This document shows, one piece after another, positions 49,472 to 59,401 of a stretch of DNA of 64,000 nt. Below the pieces are notes generated by a model. It saw only the letters and a list, made by a program, of their open reading frames with translations, did no database searches and had not been told where the DNA came from. Both the position numbers and the translations under genes were made by a program. The first letter of the stretch is position 1, and each line of letters opens with the position of its first letter. Source of the DNA: an uncultured Clostridia bacterium (GTDB taxonomy: Bacteria > Bacillota > Clostridia > Oscillospirales > Ruminococcaceae); assembly GCA_947586185.1 (NCBI GenBank), contig CANPXN010000005.1:28903-92902 (forward strand), given 5' to 3'.

Positions 49472-50476
49472 TCAGCCTTTTTCAACAAAGCCGACTTTTC
49501 TCTGAACCTTTTTCAAAATGCGCTGTGAATATCTTTCCGCAGCCTCTGCGCCCTTTGTATAGCACTCTTTAAGATAAGCCTTATCTCCGATAAGTCTTGA
49601 AAATTCATCCTGCAAAGGCTTTAAGCTATCGGCAACAGCCTCTCCAACGGCGATCTTGAAATCTCCGTAGCCCTTTCCGCTGAACTCGGAAGTGATATCA
49701 TCATAGCTTTTTCCCGTAACGCTTGAATAAATAGTCATAAGGTTATTTATTCCGTCCTTGCCCTCACGGTAGCATACCTCTGCGTCGCTGTCAGTTACGG
49801 CTCTCTTAAACTTTCTTATGATAGTATCTCTGTCGTCAAGAACAAGGATACATGCGTTAGGATTATCATCGGACTTGGACATCTTCTTTGTCGGATCCTG
49901 AAGCGACATGACCCTCGCACCGACCTTTGTAATAAGCGGCTCAGGAATTGTGAATGTTTCGCTGTAACGCTGGTTAAAGCGCTGTGCAACATTTCTTGCA
50001 AGCTCCAGATGCTGTTTCTGGTCAGCTCCTACTGGAACAAAATCAGCGTTATAGGCGAGAATATCCGCAGCCATCAGAACCGGATAGGTAAACAGTCCGG
50101 CATTGACATCTCCCGAATATCTTGCGCTTTTATCCTTAAATTGAGTCATCCTTGAAAGCTCTCCGAACTGAGTGGTACAGTTTAATATCCAGCTAAGCTC
50201 AGCATGAGTCCTTACATGGCTCTGGATAAAAAGCAGGGATTTTTCCGGATCAATTCCGCTTGCAAGCAAAAGAGCATAGGCTTCAAGTGTGTTCTTACGA
50301 AGCTTTGCAGGCTCCTGTCTTACAGTGATAGCATGCATATCCACAACGCAGTAAATGCAGTTATAGTCGTCCTGATAGGTGCTCCAGTTTCTGATCGCGC
50401 CTATATAATTTCCAAGGGTAAACGTTCCGGATGGCTGAATACCACTGAAAATAAGCTTCTTTTCAGGCTCTGACAT
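49472..50476 (-). CDS. trpS: Tryptophanyl-tRNA synthetase
   Basis: 334 residues, class I synthetase of normal length. HIGH-type motif PSGTFTLGNYIGA near the start and KMSKS motif in DPTKKMSKSDDN. It charges tRNA-Trp. It lies 17 bases after the 50494 gene, so they are probably co-transcribed. No T-box leader was found. Confidence 0.97.
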   Translation of the reverse strand: MSEPEKKLIFSGIQPSGTFTLGNYIGAIRNWSTYQDDYNCIYCVVDMHAITVRQEPAKLRKNTLEAYALLLASGIDPEKSLLFIQSHVRTHAELSWILNCTTQFGELSRMTQFKDKSARYSGDVNAGLFTYPVLMAADILAYNADFVPVGADQKQHLELARNVAQRFNQRYSETFTIPEPLITKVGARVMSLQDPTKKMSKSDDNPNACILVLDDRDTIIRKFKRAVTDSDAEVCYREGKDGINNLMTIYSSVTGKSYDDITSEFSGKGYGDFKIAVGEAVADSLKPLQDEFSRLIGDKAYLKECYTKGAEAAERYSQRILKKVQRKVGFVEKG

Positions 50477-50493
50477 AAAAAGTCCCCCTTTGA

Positions 50494-51024
50494 TTAGTTA
50501 ATGCCTGTCTCAATACCGGCAGCCTGATCCTTGAGCTGTGCTGTTCTCAGCTCATTCATAACAGAGTTATACATATTGAAAATGATTCTCCTTGTCTTAT
50601 CCTCTGCCGGAATAGCGGTAGGAGCAATGGATATCTTGTGAGTTCCGTTCTTTGTAAGCATGTATACATAATGTGTTCCGCCGATCGGAAGATCGTACTT
50701 AGTCGTCTTTTCACATTCCTTTACGAAGCCTGTACAGCCCTTTACAAAGTTATGCGCTGCCTGAGCAACTGCTCTGTATCTTGAAGCTGATCCGGAGTAA
50801 TCTCCTCCCAAATTGAAGTAAAGATTTGCCGCACCGTTTATATAGCATACCAAAGTAACAAGAACTGTAGGAGTCATAGGCATATCAACAACAACGCCGT
50901 ACACATCGTCCTCTTTAAGCGGAACGTTAAACTGCATAGCCGGGAAAGTAAGAGCTTTTCCTCTTGTGATGATATATTTCTCATTTACTGTGTATCTGTC
51001 AAAAATTGAACGTTTCTTAGCCAT
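50494..51024 (-). CDS. Hypothetical protein upstream of trpS
   Basis: 176 residues, no signal or membrane segment. Begins KKRSIFDRYTVNEKYIITRG; the middle has LVTLVCYINGAANLYFNLGGDYSG and a helix HNFVKGCTGFVKECE; ends with a helical RRIIFNMYNSVMNELRTAQ. No family recognised; the fold looks alpha/beta and cytosolic. Likely transcribed with trpS. Confidence 0.8.
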   Translation of the reverse strand: MAKKRSIFDRYTVNEKYIITRGKALTFPAMQFNVPLKEDDVYGVVVDMPMTPTVLVTLVCYINGAANLYFNLGGDYSGSASRYRAVAQAAHNFVKGCTGFVKECEKTTKYDLPIGGTHYVYMLTKNGTHKISIAPTAIPAEDKTRRIIFNMYNSVMNELRTAQLKDQAAGIETGIN

Positions 51025-51272
51025 ATTCTATAAACCTCTCCATCATAATAATTTTGGAATATCGGATAAATGCCGGGATTCCGTTAATTTCATATAGAAC
51101 TGAATATAATTATAACACATATTTGCCGAAGCCGCAACATAAATTTTATTAAAAAAAGAAATCCTTATGCAAAATCACCAAAGTTAAAGTATGATAATTA
51201 AGCAACAAGACGACTGAGAGGCTTATTTCAGGATTTTCCCTAATGAAATCAGCCTCTGAAAAGGAGTATGAT

Positions 51273-52889
51273 TTGAAAAAACAAAGCTTTTTACAGGGTT
51301 CGGTAATACTGATAATCTCAGCTGTGCTTGCAAAAGTTGCCGGCGCTCTGTTCAAAATCCCCCTCACAGGCATGCTGGGAGGAACCGGCATGGGTTATTT
51401 CAGCTGTGCCTACGGACTGTTCCTGCCGATGTATGCCCTAACCGCTACCGGACTTACAACCGCTGTGGCAAAGCTTACAGCGGAAAGCTGCGCTAAGGGA
51501 AATTACAAAAACGTAAGAAAGATACACAGAGTCGCTCTTATCGCATTTACCGGAGCAGGTATACCCGGAACTGTTATTACAGCCCTCCTTGCAAAGCCCT
51601 TTGCAGAGCATGTGACCTCAAGTCCAAAGGCATACCTTTCAGTGCTCATGATAGCGCCATCAGTGCTTTTCGGCTGCATCACAGCCGTATACAGAGGCTG
51701 TCACGAGGGAATGAGGAACATGTATCCCACCGCCGTATCTCAGGCCTTAGAGGCCGCTGTAAAGCTTGGGGCAGGACTTTTCCTTTGCAGCTATACCCTG
51801 AAGCACTGGGAAACGGTAAGTAAGCTTCTACCCGAGGGTACGGACCCTCTTGCAGGTGCAGCAGCCGCTGCGGTCATGGGCATAAGTCTTTCGACCCTTG
51901 CCGGAACTCTTTTTCTGTTTGTAAGGGGAACGGGCATTGAAAAGGGAACTCCAACCGCACTGCTGGGACATGAGGAAAACGGAAAAAGCATACTAAAGGA
52001 AATACTCAAAATAATGATACCTGTAGCGCTTGGCTCTCTTGTAACGAACCTTACCTCCCTTATCGACCTTGCCACGATCATAAGATGCCTTGACAGCGCA
52101 GTTATAAAATCTCCTCAGAAGGTATGCGAGAGTCTTGGAACATACTCGGTAGACCGGGCAGAGCTTTCAAACTTTGTATACGGCTGCTTTACCGGACTGG
52201 CAGTTACGATCTTCAACCTTGTTCCGTCAGTTACCAATATGTTCGGAAAGGGCATTCTTCCAAATCTCACTCATGCATGGGCATGCAGGGATAAGGCTCA
52301 GGCGCAGAAGCTTTCAGAGGAGGTCATCAAAGCCACTGCCTTTATAGCTGTTCCGTCAGGACTTGGCATTACTGTTCTCGCTCCAAACATCCTTGACTTT
52401 CTCTATCCGTCAAGACCTGTTGAATGTGCCGCCTCCGCAGACAGCCTTTCGATGCTTGGCTTGGGAGTTATATTCCTCTCCCTGTCCTTTCCGCTTTTCA
52501 GCATGCTACAGGCAGTGGGAAAGGCTGACCTTCCTGTAAAGCTGATGCTTGCCGGAGTTGCGGTAAAGCTTATCGGAAATCTGCTGCTTATTCCTGTTCC
52601 TGAAATAAACATTTCCGGAGCGGCATTGTCAACCACTCTTTGCTACGGAGTGATTTTTATTCTTTCAATATGGCAGTACGGAAAGCATACCGGAATAAAA
52701 ATTCCCGCAGTAAAAACCCTGCTGCCCTCCTTTATAAGCGGAGGCCTGTGCGCCGCCACAGCCTTTATGGTATGCAAAGCAGCCTCGGCAAGTCTTAGCA
52801 ATACCCTTTGCCTGCCGCTGGGAATAGCTGCCGGAGGAGTCGTATACTTAGCAGGCATGAAGCTTACCGCAAAAAAAGAGAACCGCTAA
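51273..52889 (+). CDS. SpoVB/MurJ-like polysaccharide flippase
   Basis: 538 residues from a TTG at 51273 preceded by AAGGAG; an ATG at 51243 has no ribosome site. About 14 membrane helices of the MOP (MVF/MviN-SpoVB) superfamily: SFLQGSVILIISAVLAKVAGALFK start and GMGYFSCAYGLFLPMYALTATGLTTAVAKL. Family members flip lipid II or wall precursors; SpoVB acts in spore cortex formation. Exact substrate is unknown. Confidence 0.9.
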   Translation: MKKQSFLQGSVILIISAVLAKVAGALFKIPLTGMLGGTGMGYFSCAYGLFLPMYALTATGLTTAVAKLTAESCAKGNYKNVRKIHRVALIAFTGAGIPGTVITALLAKPFAEHVTSSPKAYLSVLMIAPSVLFGCITAVYRGCHEGMRNMYPTAVSQALEAAVKLGAGLFLCSYTLKHWETVSKLLPEGTDPLAGAAAAAVMGISLSTLAGTLFLFVRGTGIEKGTPTALLGHEENGKSILKEILKIMIPVALGSLVTNLTSLIDLATIIRCLDSAVIKSPQKVCESLGTYSVDRAELSNFVYGCFTGLAVTIFNLVPSVTNMFGKGILPNLTHAWACRDKAQAQKLSEEVIKATAFIAVPSGLGITVLAPNILDFLYPSRPVECAASADSLSMLGLGVIFLSLSFPLFSMLQAVGKADLPVKLMLAGVAVKLIGNLLLIPVPEINISGAALSTTLCYGVIFILSIWQYGKHTGIKIPAVKTLLPSFISGGLCAATAFMVCKAASASLSNTLCLPLGIAAGGVVYLAGMKLTAKKENR

Positions 52890-52901
52890 GCGGTTCTCTA
52901 C
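52877..52901. terminator. Shared hairpin of convergent genes
   Basis: AGAGAACCGCT/AGCGGTTCTCT stem overlapping both gene ends. Confidence 0.6.
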
Positions 52902-54724
52902 CTAAAACGTTCTCTGTACTCTTTTTTATACTGACTGAAAACTATTGACGCATCAGCAGCCGTTACTTTTCCATCATTGTTTACGTCCGCCCAAAAGTTT
53001 AGGCTTTCGTCAAAGCTGCCCTGTCCGGTCCTGTAAATTCTCTTAAATTCGCTGAATATCAGGGACGCATCCGAGGCTGATATTTTTATATCTCCGTTTA
53101 CGTCACCGAGCCTGCCGATGATGTTGGCTGTTACAGTAACTTTTTCCGACCCGTCCGCTGTGCTCGCCTCTATATCGCAGGTCATACCGGTCCTCGTTGC
53201 CGTAAAGCTGTATGACTTTCCTGTAAAGCCGCTGAGTCTTTCCACCACATCGCTAACGCTGTCAGCACTTGGGGCTCCGTCAAGATCAAGATAACAGGTA
53301 TGCTTCGTATCGGGGTCTTTCCCGTCAAGCTCAAAGAAATCCACACTGTAGCTTACGGTTTCATTAAGTCCGGTAATTGTAACGTCAAACCTGTCCCCTG
53401 CGCTGTATTCTATATTGTCCGGGCGGAAAATAATACAGCCTGTTTCGCCGTAGCCACCGTTATTTACATAAAAAGCTCCGTCAGCGGATGCAGAAGAAAA
53501 GTTCCATTGCTTTCCATCGGATTTTCTCACAAGATTTACCTTCACGCTATCCTTGTCAACTGTATATCCCATGGAAATACTCCACGGTTCGGTATTTGAA
53601 AAGAAATCCACAGGCATATTCTGTGCCGGCCAGCTTACGCCGTAATAGTCGCTTTTGTTTGTTGTATCAAACACATACATGGCGCTGTAGTCTCCTGCAA
53701 AGCCGAAGCCTGTCTGACCCATTGAAGGGTTAAGACACCATCTTCTGTGACCTACAACGTCAATATTGTGATAGTCGCTGTCGTCCATCCAGCCGAACAT
53801 TACAGCTGTAGGAAGATTGCTGTAGCCCATGCCAAGATTGGAAGAGCCTGCGCCCTTTGCGCCCATACTGTAAAGAGTATCATCCATGCCCTCGGGCTGC
53901 TCCGGGGTATGGGTCAGATCATTTACAGCCGCATTCACTGTGGCTGCCGCCTGTGCGTAGCCGTTATACTCCTCGTTAATTGTAACCGGGTCTATGCCTG
54001 CTATATATCTTGCAATGTTAAGCACTTCAAGCCCCTGATTTATGGACTCCTCACTCAGACTGCCAGCAGAATAAGGAGCATTTGTAAAGTCCGGCTTAGT
54101 ATCGTATACCACGTCGCTGAACATATCGTAACTTGCAGCGTTTATGTAATCCATTATTTCCTGCTTTGTATGGTAATTTACATTTATCCCCACAGCCTCA
54201 GCTCTGACGTCTCCTATTTTAGCATATATATCGCTTTCGCTCTGCTTTCCCATTGAAGTCTCGATTATTTTGTCAGCGGAATCCATGTATACAATTACAG
54301 GATATGTAACGCTGCTGCTTCCGGCATAGGAGAACATTGCGCTGTTGGCAGTATTTGTTTCATCATAGCAGAAAGTAATACTGTCGCAGTTTATTTCGTC
54401 CGCATATGCCTGTACCTCGCTTTTTGAGGCTTTTGTGGTATCTATAAACATAACCTTATAGCCGGCATTTTTGATAAGGCTGCCCTGAGCTATGGACTCA
54501 AGGGTCTGACGGCAGTTAAGACAGGTTACCGAACCAAAAATTATAACTGCTGCGTCCTTGCCGTCAGCGGAAACGTCTGCCGTCGCTCCGTCAACGGTAT
54601 TGAAAGTATAGTCCGAAATAACCGTAACAGCCGAAGCGTCGGTATTATTTCTAAAGCTGTACTGCGGAACCGCAGTACAAATAAGTCCTGCTGCAATAAA
54701 CGCCATAAGCTTTTTAGCTTTCAT
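52898..54724 (-). CDS. Secreted thioredoxin-like - CAP - dockerin protein
   Basis: About 608 residues from ATG 54724, nine bases after AGGAGG; the frame is open 90 bases further into the GH26 gene. Signal peptide; thioredoxin-like domain about 35-170 with CXXC in GSVTCLNCRQTLES and the cis-Pro region VTYPVIVYMD; CAP/SCP domain about 225-370 (His in DLTHTPEQPEG, VGHRRWCLNP); beta-rich part; C-terminal dockerin (GDVNGDIKISASDAS and ADVNNDGKVTAADAS). A redox domain fused to CAP and dockerin is unusual. It overlaps the GH26 gene by 11 bases and is co-translated with it. Confidence 0.88.
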   Translation of the reverse strand: MKAKKLMAFIAAGLICTAVPQYSFRNNTDASAVTVISDYTFNTVDGATADVSADGKDAAVIIFGSVTCLNCRQTLESIAQGSLIKNAGYKVMFIDTTKASKSEVQAYADEINCDSITFCYDETNTANSAMFSYAGSSSVTYPVIVYMDSADKIIETSMGKQSESDIYAKIGDVRAEAVGINVNYHTKQEIMDYINAASYDMFSDVVYDTKPDFTNAPYSAGSLSEESINQGLEVLNIARYIAGIDPVTINEEYNGYAQAAATVNAAVNDLTHTPEQPEGMDDTLYSMGAKGAGSSNLGMGYSNLPTAVMFGWMDDSDYHNIDVVGHRRWCLNPSMGQTGFGFAGDYSAMYVFDTTNKSDYYGVSWPAQNMPVDFFSNTEPWSISMGYTVDKDSVKVNLVRKSDGKQWNFSSASADGAFYVNNGGYGETGCIIFRPDNIEYSAGDRFDVTITGLNETVSYSVDFFELDGKDPDTKHTCYLDLDGAPSADSVSDVVERLSGFTGKSYSFTATRTGMTCDIEASTADGSEKVTVTANIIGRLGDVNGDIKISASDASLIFSEFKRIYRTGQGSFDESLNFWADVNNDGKVTAADASIVFSQYKKEYRERFR

Positions 54725-56369
54725 CTGTGCTTTCCTCCTTTTTTGTTTCATCTTCACTTTCGTTAAATCCGTAGCTTCCTGCATATTTATCAAGAGTAAC
54801 CGCATTTTCCGCATTATATGCCTTTATAAGCTCCTCCTTTGTAACATACGCCTCCGAAAGCTTTCCGTCACGGTCGGTAAGGTAGTCCCCGAACCACATT
54901 CCAAAGAACGACCATACTGAATTATCTCTCAGCATATCGTCAACGCTCGGCACAGAGCTGCACTCGCTTATTGCCAAGAGCTTCTTACCCTCTGTAAGCT
55001 TCTTGAGCCACTGATACTGCTCTGAACGTCCGCTGAATTTCGTCTTGTTGTCAAGATAAATGTCGATTGCCGCAATATCGTACATATCCTCGTCAACCAT
55101 ATATTTCTCGCTCTGACCGTTCCATATCCATATGAGATTATCAAGGCCGTGGTATTCTGTCATTCTGTGATACATAAAGCTGTAAAGCCACTTGTAGGAA
55201 TCAGGTCCTGCCGAGCCCCACCAGTACCACTGACCTCCTGCCTCATGGAGAGGTCTCCACAGTACCGGGATATTTGCGTCGCAAAGCTCGGAAAGCCCTT
55301 TTGAAACCCTGTCTATATCCTGTATAAGCTGCCAGCAATCCTTATTTATTTCCCCGGCATTATACATTTTCTCCAGCTCCTCAGAAGAAAGCTTTGCATT
55401 GTCAACACTTGTGGACGCCTTACTGAGATCGAAGTCAGTTTCCTTTGAATATACCGAGCTTAGACCTCCCGGAGCGTTCCAGTACCACATAAAGCCGACT
55501 ATTCCGCCCTTATCCGCCCACTTTTTAGCAGCGTCGATCTGTTCCTTCATGTCGGACTCATCGTCCCTGTAGCCGCCTATATCGCTGAAACGTATTACAG
55601 GATATTTTCCGGTCGTCCTGTAAATAAGGTCAAGCTCCTTGTTGCGTGGGTCTGAGGCATACTGACCGGTAAGATAACGGCTGCCGGCATTTTCCTGCAT
55701 GTATTTCAGCAGCGCCGCCGCTTCACTTGTTGCGTCAGGATTGCATGGCTCCTCGTCATACTCAAAATCAACGTCATAAACCTTTTCATCATTTACTATT
55801 TTTATGTAGTCTATATCAAAGTTCTTGTCGTCCTTCTGCTGTATGGAAAATTCACGCTTTCCCTTTTCCAGATATATTCCATAAAAGGTTACCTTTACAA
55901 AGTTATCCCCGGCGCTTATGTCAAAGCTGCCTACGCTTTCGCCGTCCACAGTAAGAGTGTGTGAAACGTCCTCGTCCGAGGCAACACAGACAGTTATATC
56001 ATAGTGCTGATTCGCAGGGATATCTGCCGGAATTGATATCTTATCCTTTGAGCCGCCGTAAAATCCGGTAACATATCCGTCTCCGGAAAAGCCTTTTCTT
56101 TCATCATCAGTAAAAAGACTTCCGCCGATCTCGCAGTCCTCTGCCTCTATTTGTATATCGGCGTCCTCCTTGGAGATTTCAGGAATCTCTGCAACATATT
56201 CCTCATAGGTAGCAGCCGTCGGCTCTTCCTCCTCGATCATACTTTCAGTCAGGGAAGATTCCACAGCGGATTTGCTTCCCACAATGATCTTATCCTGGGA
56301 TATTTCCTTGCATCCTGACAAAGCAGCCGAAAGACATATCAGCAGCGCTGTAATTTTTAGCTTCTTCAA
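54714..56369 (-). CDS. GH26 family glycoside hydrolase lipoprotein with CBM35-like domain
   Basis: 551 residues from a TTG at 56369, nine bases after AAGGAG. Lipobox LSAALSGCKEI; CBM35/6-like beta domain about 72-190 (IQIEAEDCEIGGS, closing DIDYIKIV); GH26 barrel about 215-520 with acid/base Glu in LWRPLHEAGGQWYWW and nucleophile Glu in LLAISECSSVPS. Likely endo-beta-mannanase. It has no dockerin and is anchored by lipid at the membrane, in the same unit as GH95 and the thioredoxin-CAP-dockerin protein. Confidence 0.92.
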   Translation of the reverse strand: MKKLKITALLICLSAALSGCKEISQDKIIVGSKSAVESSLTESMIEEEEPTAATYEEYVAEIPEISKEDADIQIEAEDCEIGGSLFTDDERKGFSGDGYVTGFYGGSKDKISIPADIPANQHYDITVCVASDEDVSHTLTVDGESVGSFDISAGDNFVKVTFYGIYLEKGKREFSIQQKDDKNFDIDYIKIVNDEKVYDVDFEYDEEPCNPDATSEAAALLKYMQENAGSRYLTGQYASDPRNKELDLIYRTTGKYPVIRFSDIGGYRDDESDMKEQIDAAKKWADKGGIVGFMWYWNAPGGLSSVYSKETDFDLSKASTSVDNAKLSSEELEKMYNAGEINKDCWQLIQDIDRVSKGLSELCDANIPVLWRPLHEAGGQWYWWGSAGPDSYKWLYSFMYHRMTEYHGLDNLIWIWNGQSEKYMVDEDMYDIAAIDIYLDNKTKFSGRSEQYQWLKKLTEGKKLLAISECSSVPSVDDMLRDNSVWSFFGMWFGDYLTDRDGKLSEAYVTKEELIKAYNAENAVTLDKYAGSYGFNESEDETKKEESTDES

Positions 56370-56374
56370 TGGTC

Positions 56375-58687
56375 TTAACTCCTTATAGTATATACCTTTC
56401 CCTCTTCCGTATCAAAGCTTATAACTCCGTTTTCAAGAAGGGAATTTATATTTTCACCGCCGCAGGAAACGCTTACAACGGTATTGGCTCTTACATAGCA
56501 CTTGTTTCCGCTGAGGGATTTTATCTCGGCTGTTTTAAGCTTTCCGTCCTCCCAGCTTATGCTTACCTCAAAGCCGTTTTTAGCTCTGAGGCCTGTAATA
56601 CTGCCTGTTTTCCACTGCTCCGGAAGAGCCGGAAGAAGATTTATCTCACCGCTGTGGCTCTGCATAAGGGTTTCAGCAATTCCTGCCGCTCCGCCAAAGT
56701 TTGCGTCTATCTGGAACGGAGGAAGATCGTTCAGCAGGTTCGGACCTGTTGAGTATGCTATCAGCTTCTGAATATTTTCATATACCATATCGCTGTCATG
56801 AAGTCTTGCCCACATATTGATAAGCCATGCTCTGCTCCAGCCACTGTGACCTCCTCCGTGAACAAGGCGTCTTATAAGAGTAGCTCTTGCAGCGTCCGCC
56901 AGCTTTGGAGTTTTTTCAGGAGTTATAAGGCTTGCCGGATGAAGGGCAAAGAGCTGGGAAATGTGCCTGTGGCCGATCTCCACCTCGTCATAATCCACTG
57001 CCCATTCCTTTATCTGACCGTACTTTCCTATTTCCGGCTCAGGGATCCTTTCAAGCATCTCTTTAAGCTTTCCTGCAAATTCATGATCCCTGTCAAGAAT
57101 TTCCGACGCCTTTATAACGTCCTCAAATAATACTCTTATTATCTGACTATCCATTGACGGCCCTGCACAAAGGCATCCTTTTACGCCGCTTTCTGTAAGG
57201 TATGTATTTTCCGGCGATACGGACGGACAGGTCACAAGCTTTCCGTCCCTGTTCTCTATAAGATATTCCGTAAAGAACAGCGCCGATTCTCTCATTGTAT
57301 CATACTTTTCTTCAAGGAATTTTTTATCCAGCGTATATTCATAATGCTCGAATAAATGCAGGCAAAGCCATGCCGCACCCATAGGCCATATAGTAGCCGG
57401 CATCCACACGTCCTGAGGAGCGCAGTCCCCCCATATATCCGTGTTGTGATGGCATACAAAGCCGTGACAGCCGTACATTTCCGAAGCGACTGATCTTCCG
57501 TTTTCCCTCATTCTCTCAATATGGCTGAAAAGAGGCATATGACATTCTGTAAGATTACAGCTTTCAGCAAGCCAGTAATTCATTTCTGTGTTTATATTTA
57601 TTGTAAAGCGGCTGCCCCACTGAGGGTCCATGTCCTCATTCCAGATACCCTGTATATTAAGGGGCAGACTTCCCGGACGGCTGCCCGAGATCATGAGGTA
57701 ACGGGCATAGTTAAAGTAAAGCTCCATAAGCTTGTTGTCGTGAATATGCCTGTCGCATTCCTTGTCATCAAAGTCATTGCCCCTAAGACGGAGAACCCTC
57801 TCGTCCGTAGGCAGTCCTAAGGCATCCTCGCTGTTGTCGTTAAGCTCAATGGAAACTCTGTCAAAAAGCTCCTTATAATCATTTACATGCCTGTAGACCA
57901 GCTCGTCATAGCTGCACTGAGAAGCGTACTCGGCATCCATTAAGGCAGCCTCCTCAAAGGCATCCCCCACATAAAAGCTTGTTCTTGCAGAAAGAATGAA
58001 TGTAACGCTGCTTACGTTTTCCGCTTTGAGCTTTCCGCCGAGAGTATATATTTTTCCGTCCCCCGCTATTGCCGTTAAAGCTGCCGCAAAGGATATCCCG
58101 TCCTTTCCTCCGCAGGAGCCTGTAAACTTGATCACCTTTTCGCTGCATGGACGGCAGTTGTCAAAGTATCCGTCACGTCCGCCTATTTCAGCAGAGAGAT
58201 TCATAGGCTCTCTGCCCTCTGTTTCAAAATGAACGACCATAACGCCGTCAGGCTCGGAAACGAAAATCTCCCTGTGGTAATTTATGTCCCCTACACTGTA
58301 CTGAACGAAGGCAATACCACGGCTCAGATCAAGTCCTCTTTTATAATCTGTAACTCTTCCTTCTGTCTGAATATCAATTGTAAGAGCGCCAAGGGGCATA
58401 TAATGTCTTGAGTCAGGTGTTACGCCCTGAAGCTTCTGAAAAGCAATCTCCTCCGCCTCCGGGATTTTTTCAGCCAAAAGCAGCTCACGTACTTCTTTCA
58501 AGCCCTCGGCAGCGTCAGGGTTGATACGATCTCTTATTCCTCCCGACCATACGGAATCCTCATTCAGCGTTATGTATTCGCACTGCTCCTTGCCATAGAC
58601 CATACCGCCGATCCTGCCGTTTCCCACTGGGAGAGCACTGTTAAAATCCTCTGCTGGCTTTCCATACCACAAAACCGTTTCGCTCAT
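56375..58687 (-). CDS. GH95 family alpha-L-fucosidase/galactosidase
   Basis: 770 residues from ATG 58687, seven bases after GGAGGG; the frame extends upstream without a ribosome site. GH95 architecture: N-terminal beta-sandwich (WYGKPAEDFNSALPVGNGRI, TLNEDSVWSGGIRD), an (alpha/alpha)6 barrel (NIQGIWNEDMDPQWGSRFTI, NTEMNYWLAESCNL, QIDANFGGAAGIAE) and a C-terminal beta domain. No signal peptide is seen, so it probably acts in the cytoplasm on imported oligosaccharides. Lies five bases before the GH26 gene in one operon. Confidence 0.92.
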   Translation of the reverse strand: MSETVLWYGKPAEDFNSALPVGNGRIGGMVYGKEQCEYITLNEDSVWSGGIRDRINPDAAEGLKEVRELLLAEKIPEAEEIAFQKLQGVTPDSRHYMPLGALTIDIQTEGRVTDYKRGLDLSRGIAFVQYSVGDINYHREIFVSEPDGVMVVHFETEGREPMNLSAEIGGRDGYFDNCRPCSEKVIKFTGSCGGKDGISFAAALTAIAGDGKIYTLGGKLKAENVSSVTFILSARTSFYVGDAFEEAALMDAEYASQCSYDELVYRHVNDYKELFDRVSIELNDNSEDALGLPTDERVLRLRGNDFDDKECDRHIHDNKLMELYFNYARYLMISGSRPGSLPLNIQGIWNEDMDPQWGSRFTININTEMNYWLAESCNLTECHMPLFSHIERMRENGRSVASEMYGCHGFVCHHNTDIWGDCAPQDVWMPATIWPMGAAWLCLHLFEHYEYTLDKKFLEEKYDTMRESALFFTEYLIENRDGKLVTCPSVSPENTYLTESGVKGCLCAGPSMDSQIIRVLFEDVIKASEILDRDHEFAGKLKEMLERIPEPEIGKYGQIKEWAVDYDEVEIGHRHISQLFALHPASLITPEKTPKLADAARATLIRRLVHGGGHSGWSRAWLINMWARLHDSDMVYENIQKLIAYSTGPNLLNDLPPFQIDANFGGAAGIAETLMQSHSGEINLLPALPEQWKTGSITGLRAKNGFEVSISWEDGKLKTAEIKSLSGNKCYVRANTVVSVSCGGENINSLLENGVISFDTEEGKVYTIRS

Positions 58688-58872
58688 TGTATATCCCTCC
58701 GATATATTCTCTCTTACTATTTTAATCTCTTTCTGCTTTATTGTAACATATTTGAGTGACCATTGCAACGAAAAACGGCTCATTTTATGGGATTTACCGA
58801 AATTAGGCGCCTGTTTAACAGACTGATTCTACGATTTGTACGGCGAAAATAGTAAAATTCCGCCTTAAAAAG

Positions 58873-58897
58873 AAAGGCACCCTCTAAAAAAAGAGAA
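58873..58897 (-). terminator. Terminator of the galE operon
   Basis: Hairpin with GGCATTCTCTT and AGAGGGTGCC arms followed by TTTCTTTTT on the minus strand. Confidence 0.7.
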
Positions 58898-58902
58898 TGC
58901 CC

Positions 58903-59400
58903 CTATTCCCACGGACGTGAACAGATACGCTCAACCCATTTCAGATCATAAACTGTAAGATACTTCTTATGAACTCCGCCTCGAACCTCTTTGTATATAT
59001 CCCAGTCCTCTGAGTGAAGAGTGTACTGTGGATATTTTTCGCCGTATTCCTCCTGCCGCCAAAAGCCCTTTTCAAGAGTTCCGTAAACAATAAACTCTGT
59101 GTAGTTGTTATAGATCGACCAGCACAGCTTGTCACGAAAATCCACGCCGTCCAAAGTTACGTAATGAGCGTCTTCATCGTCAAAATATCCGTCCTGATCT
59201 CCAAGGAGAATGCAGCTCCCGCCCTCAGTTGACTGCTCTGCCACAAAGGTAACAATGAAAAATTCCTCTTCCTTAACATCTTTAAGAGAGCCTTTGGCGA
59301 GCTTTATAGGAACAAAAAAGCTCAGAACCAGCGCTGCCGCAACAAACATCAGCAGATATTTTACCGTCCCCTTTATACCATGAGCTGAATTACCTTTCAT
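58903..59400 (-). CDS. Hypothetical membrane-anchored protein
   Basis: 165 residues from the ATG at 59400, one base past the galE stop. One membrane helix (TVKYLLMFVAAALVLSFFVP) near the N-terminus, then an exposed domain with FIVTFVAEQSTEGGSCILL and an aromatic, charged C-terminus. No family recognised. Likely translated after galE. Confidence 0.7.
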   Translation of the reverse strand: MKGNSAHGIKGTVKYLLMFVAAALVLSFFVPIKLAKGSLKDVKEEEFFIVTFVAEQSTEGGSCILLGDQDGYFDDEDAHYVTLDGVDFRDKLCWSIYNNYTEFIVYGTLEKGFWRQEEYGEKYPQYTLHSEDWDIYKEVRGGVHKKYLTVYDLKWVERICSRPWE

Positions 59401-59401
59401 A

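Noticed and set aside
51025..51242. T-box for trpS
   Set aside because: No T-box sequence or terminator/antiterminator pair upstream of 51024 or between 50477 and 50493.
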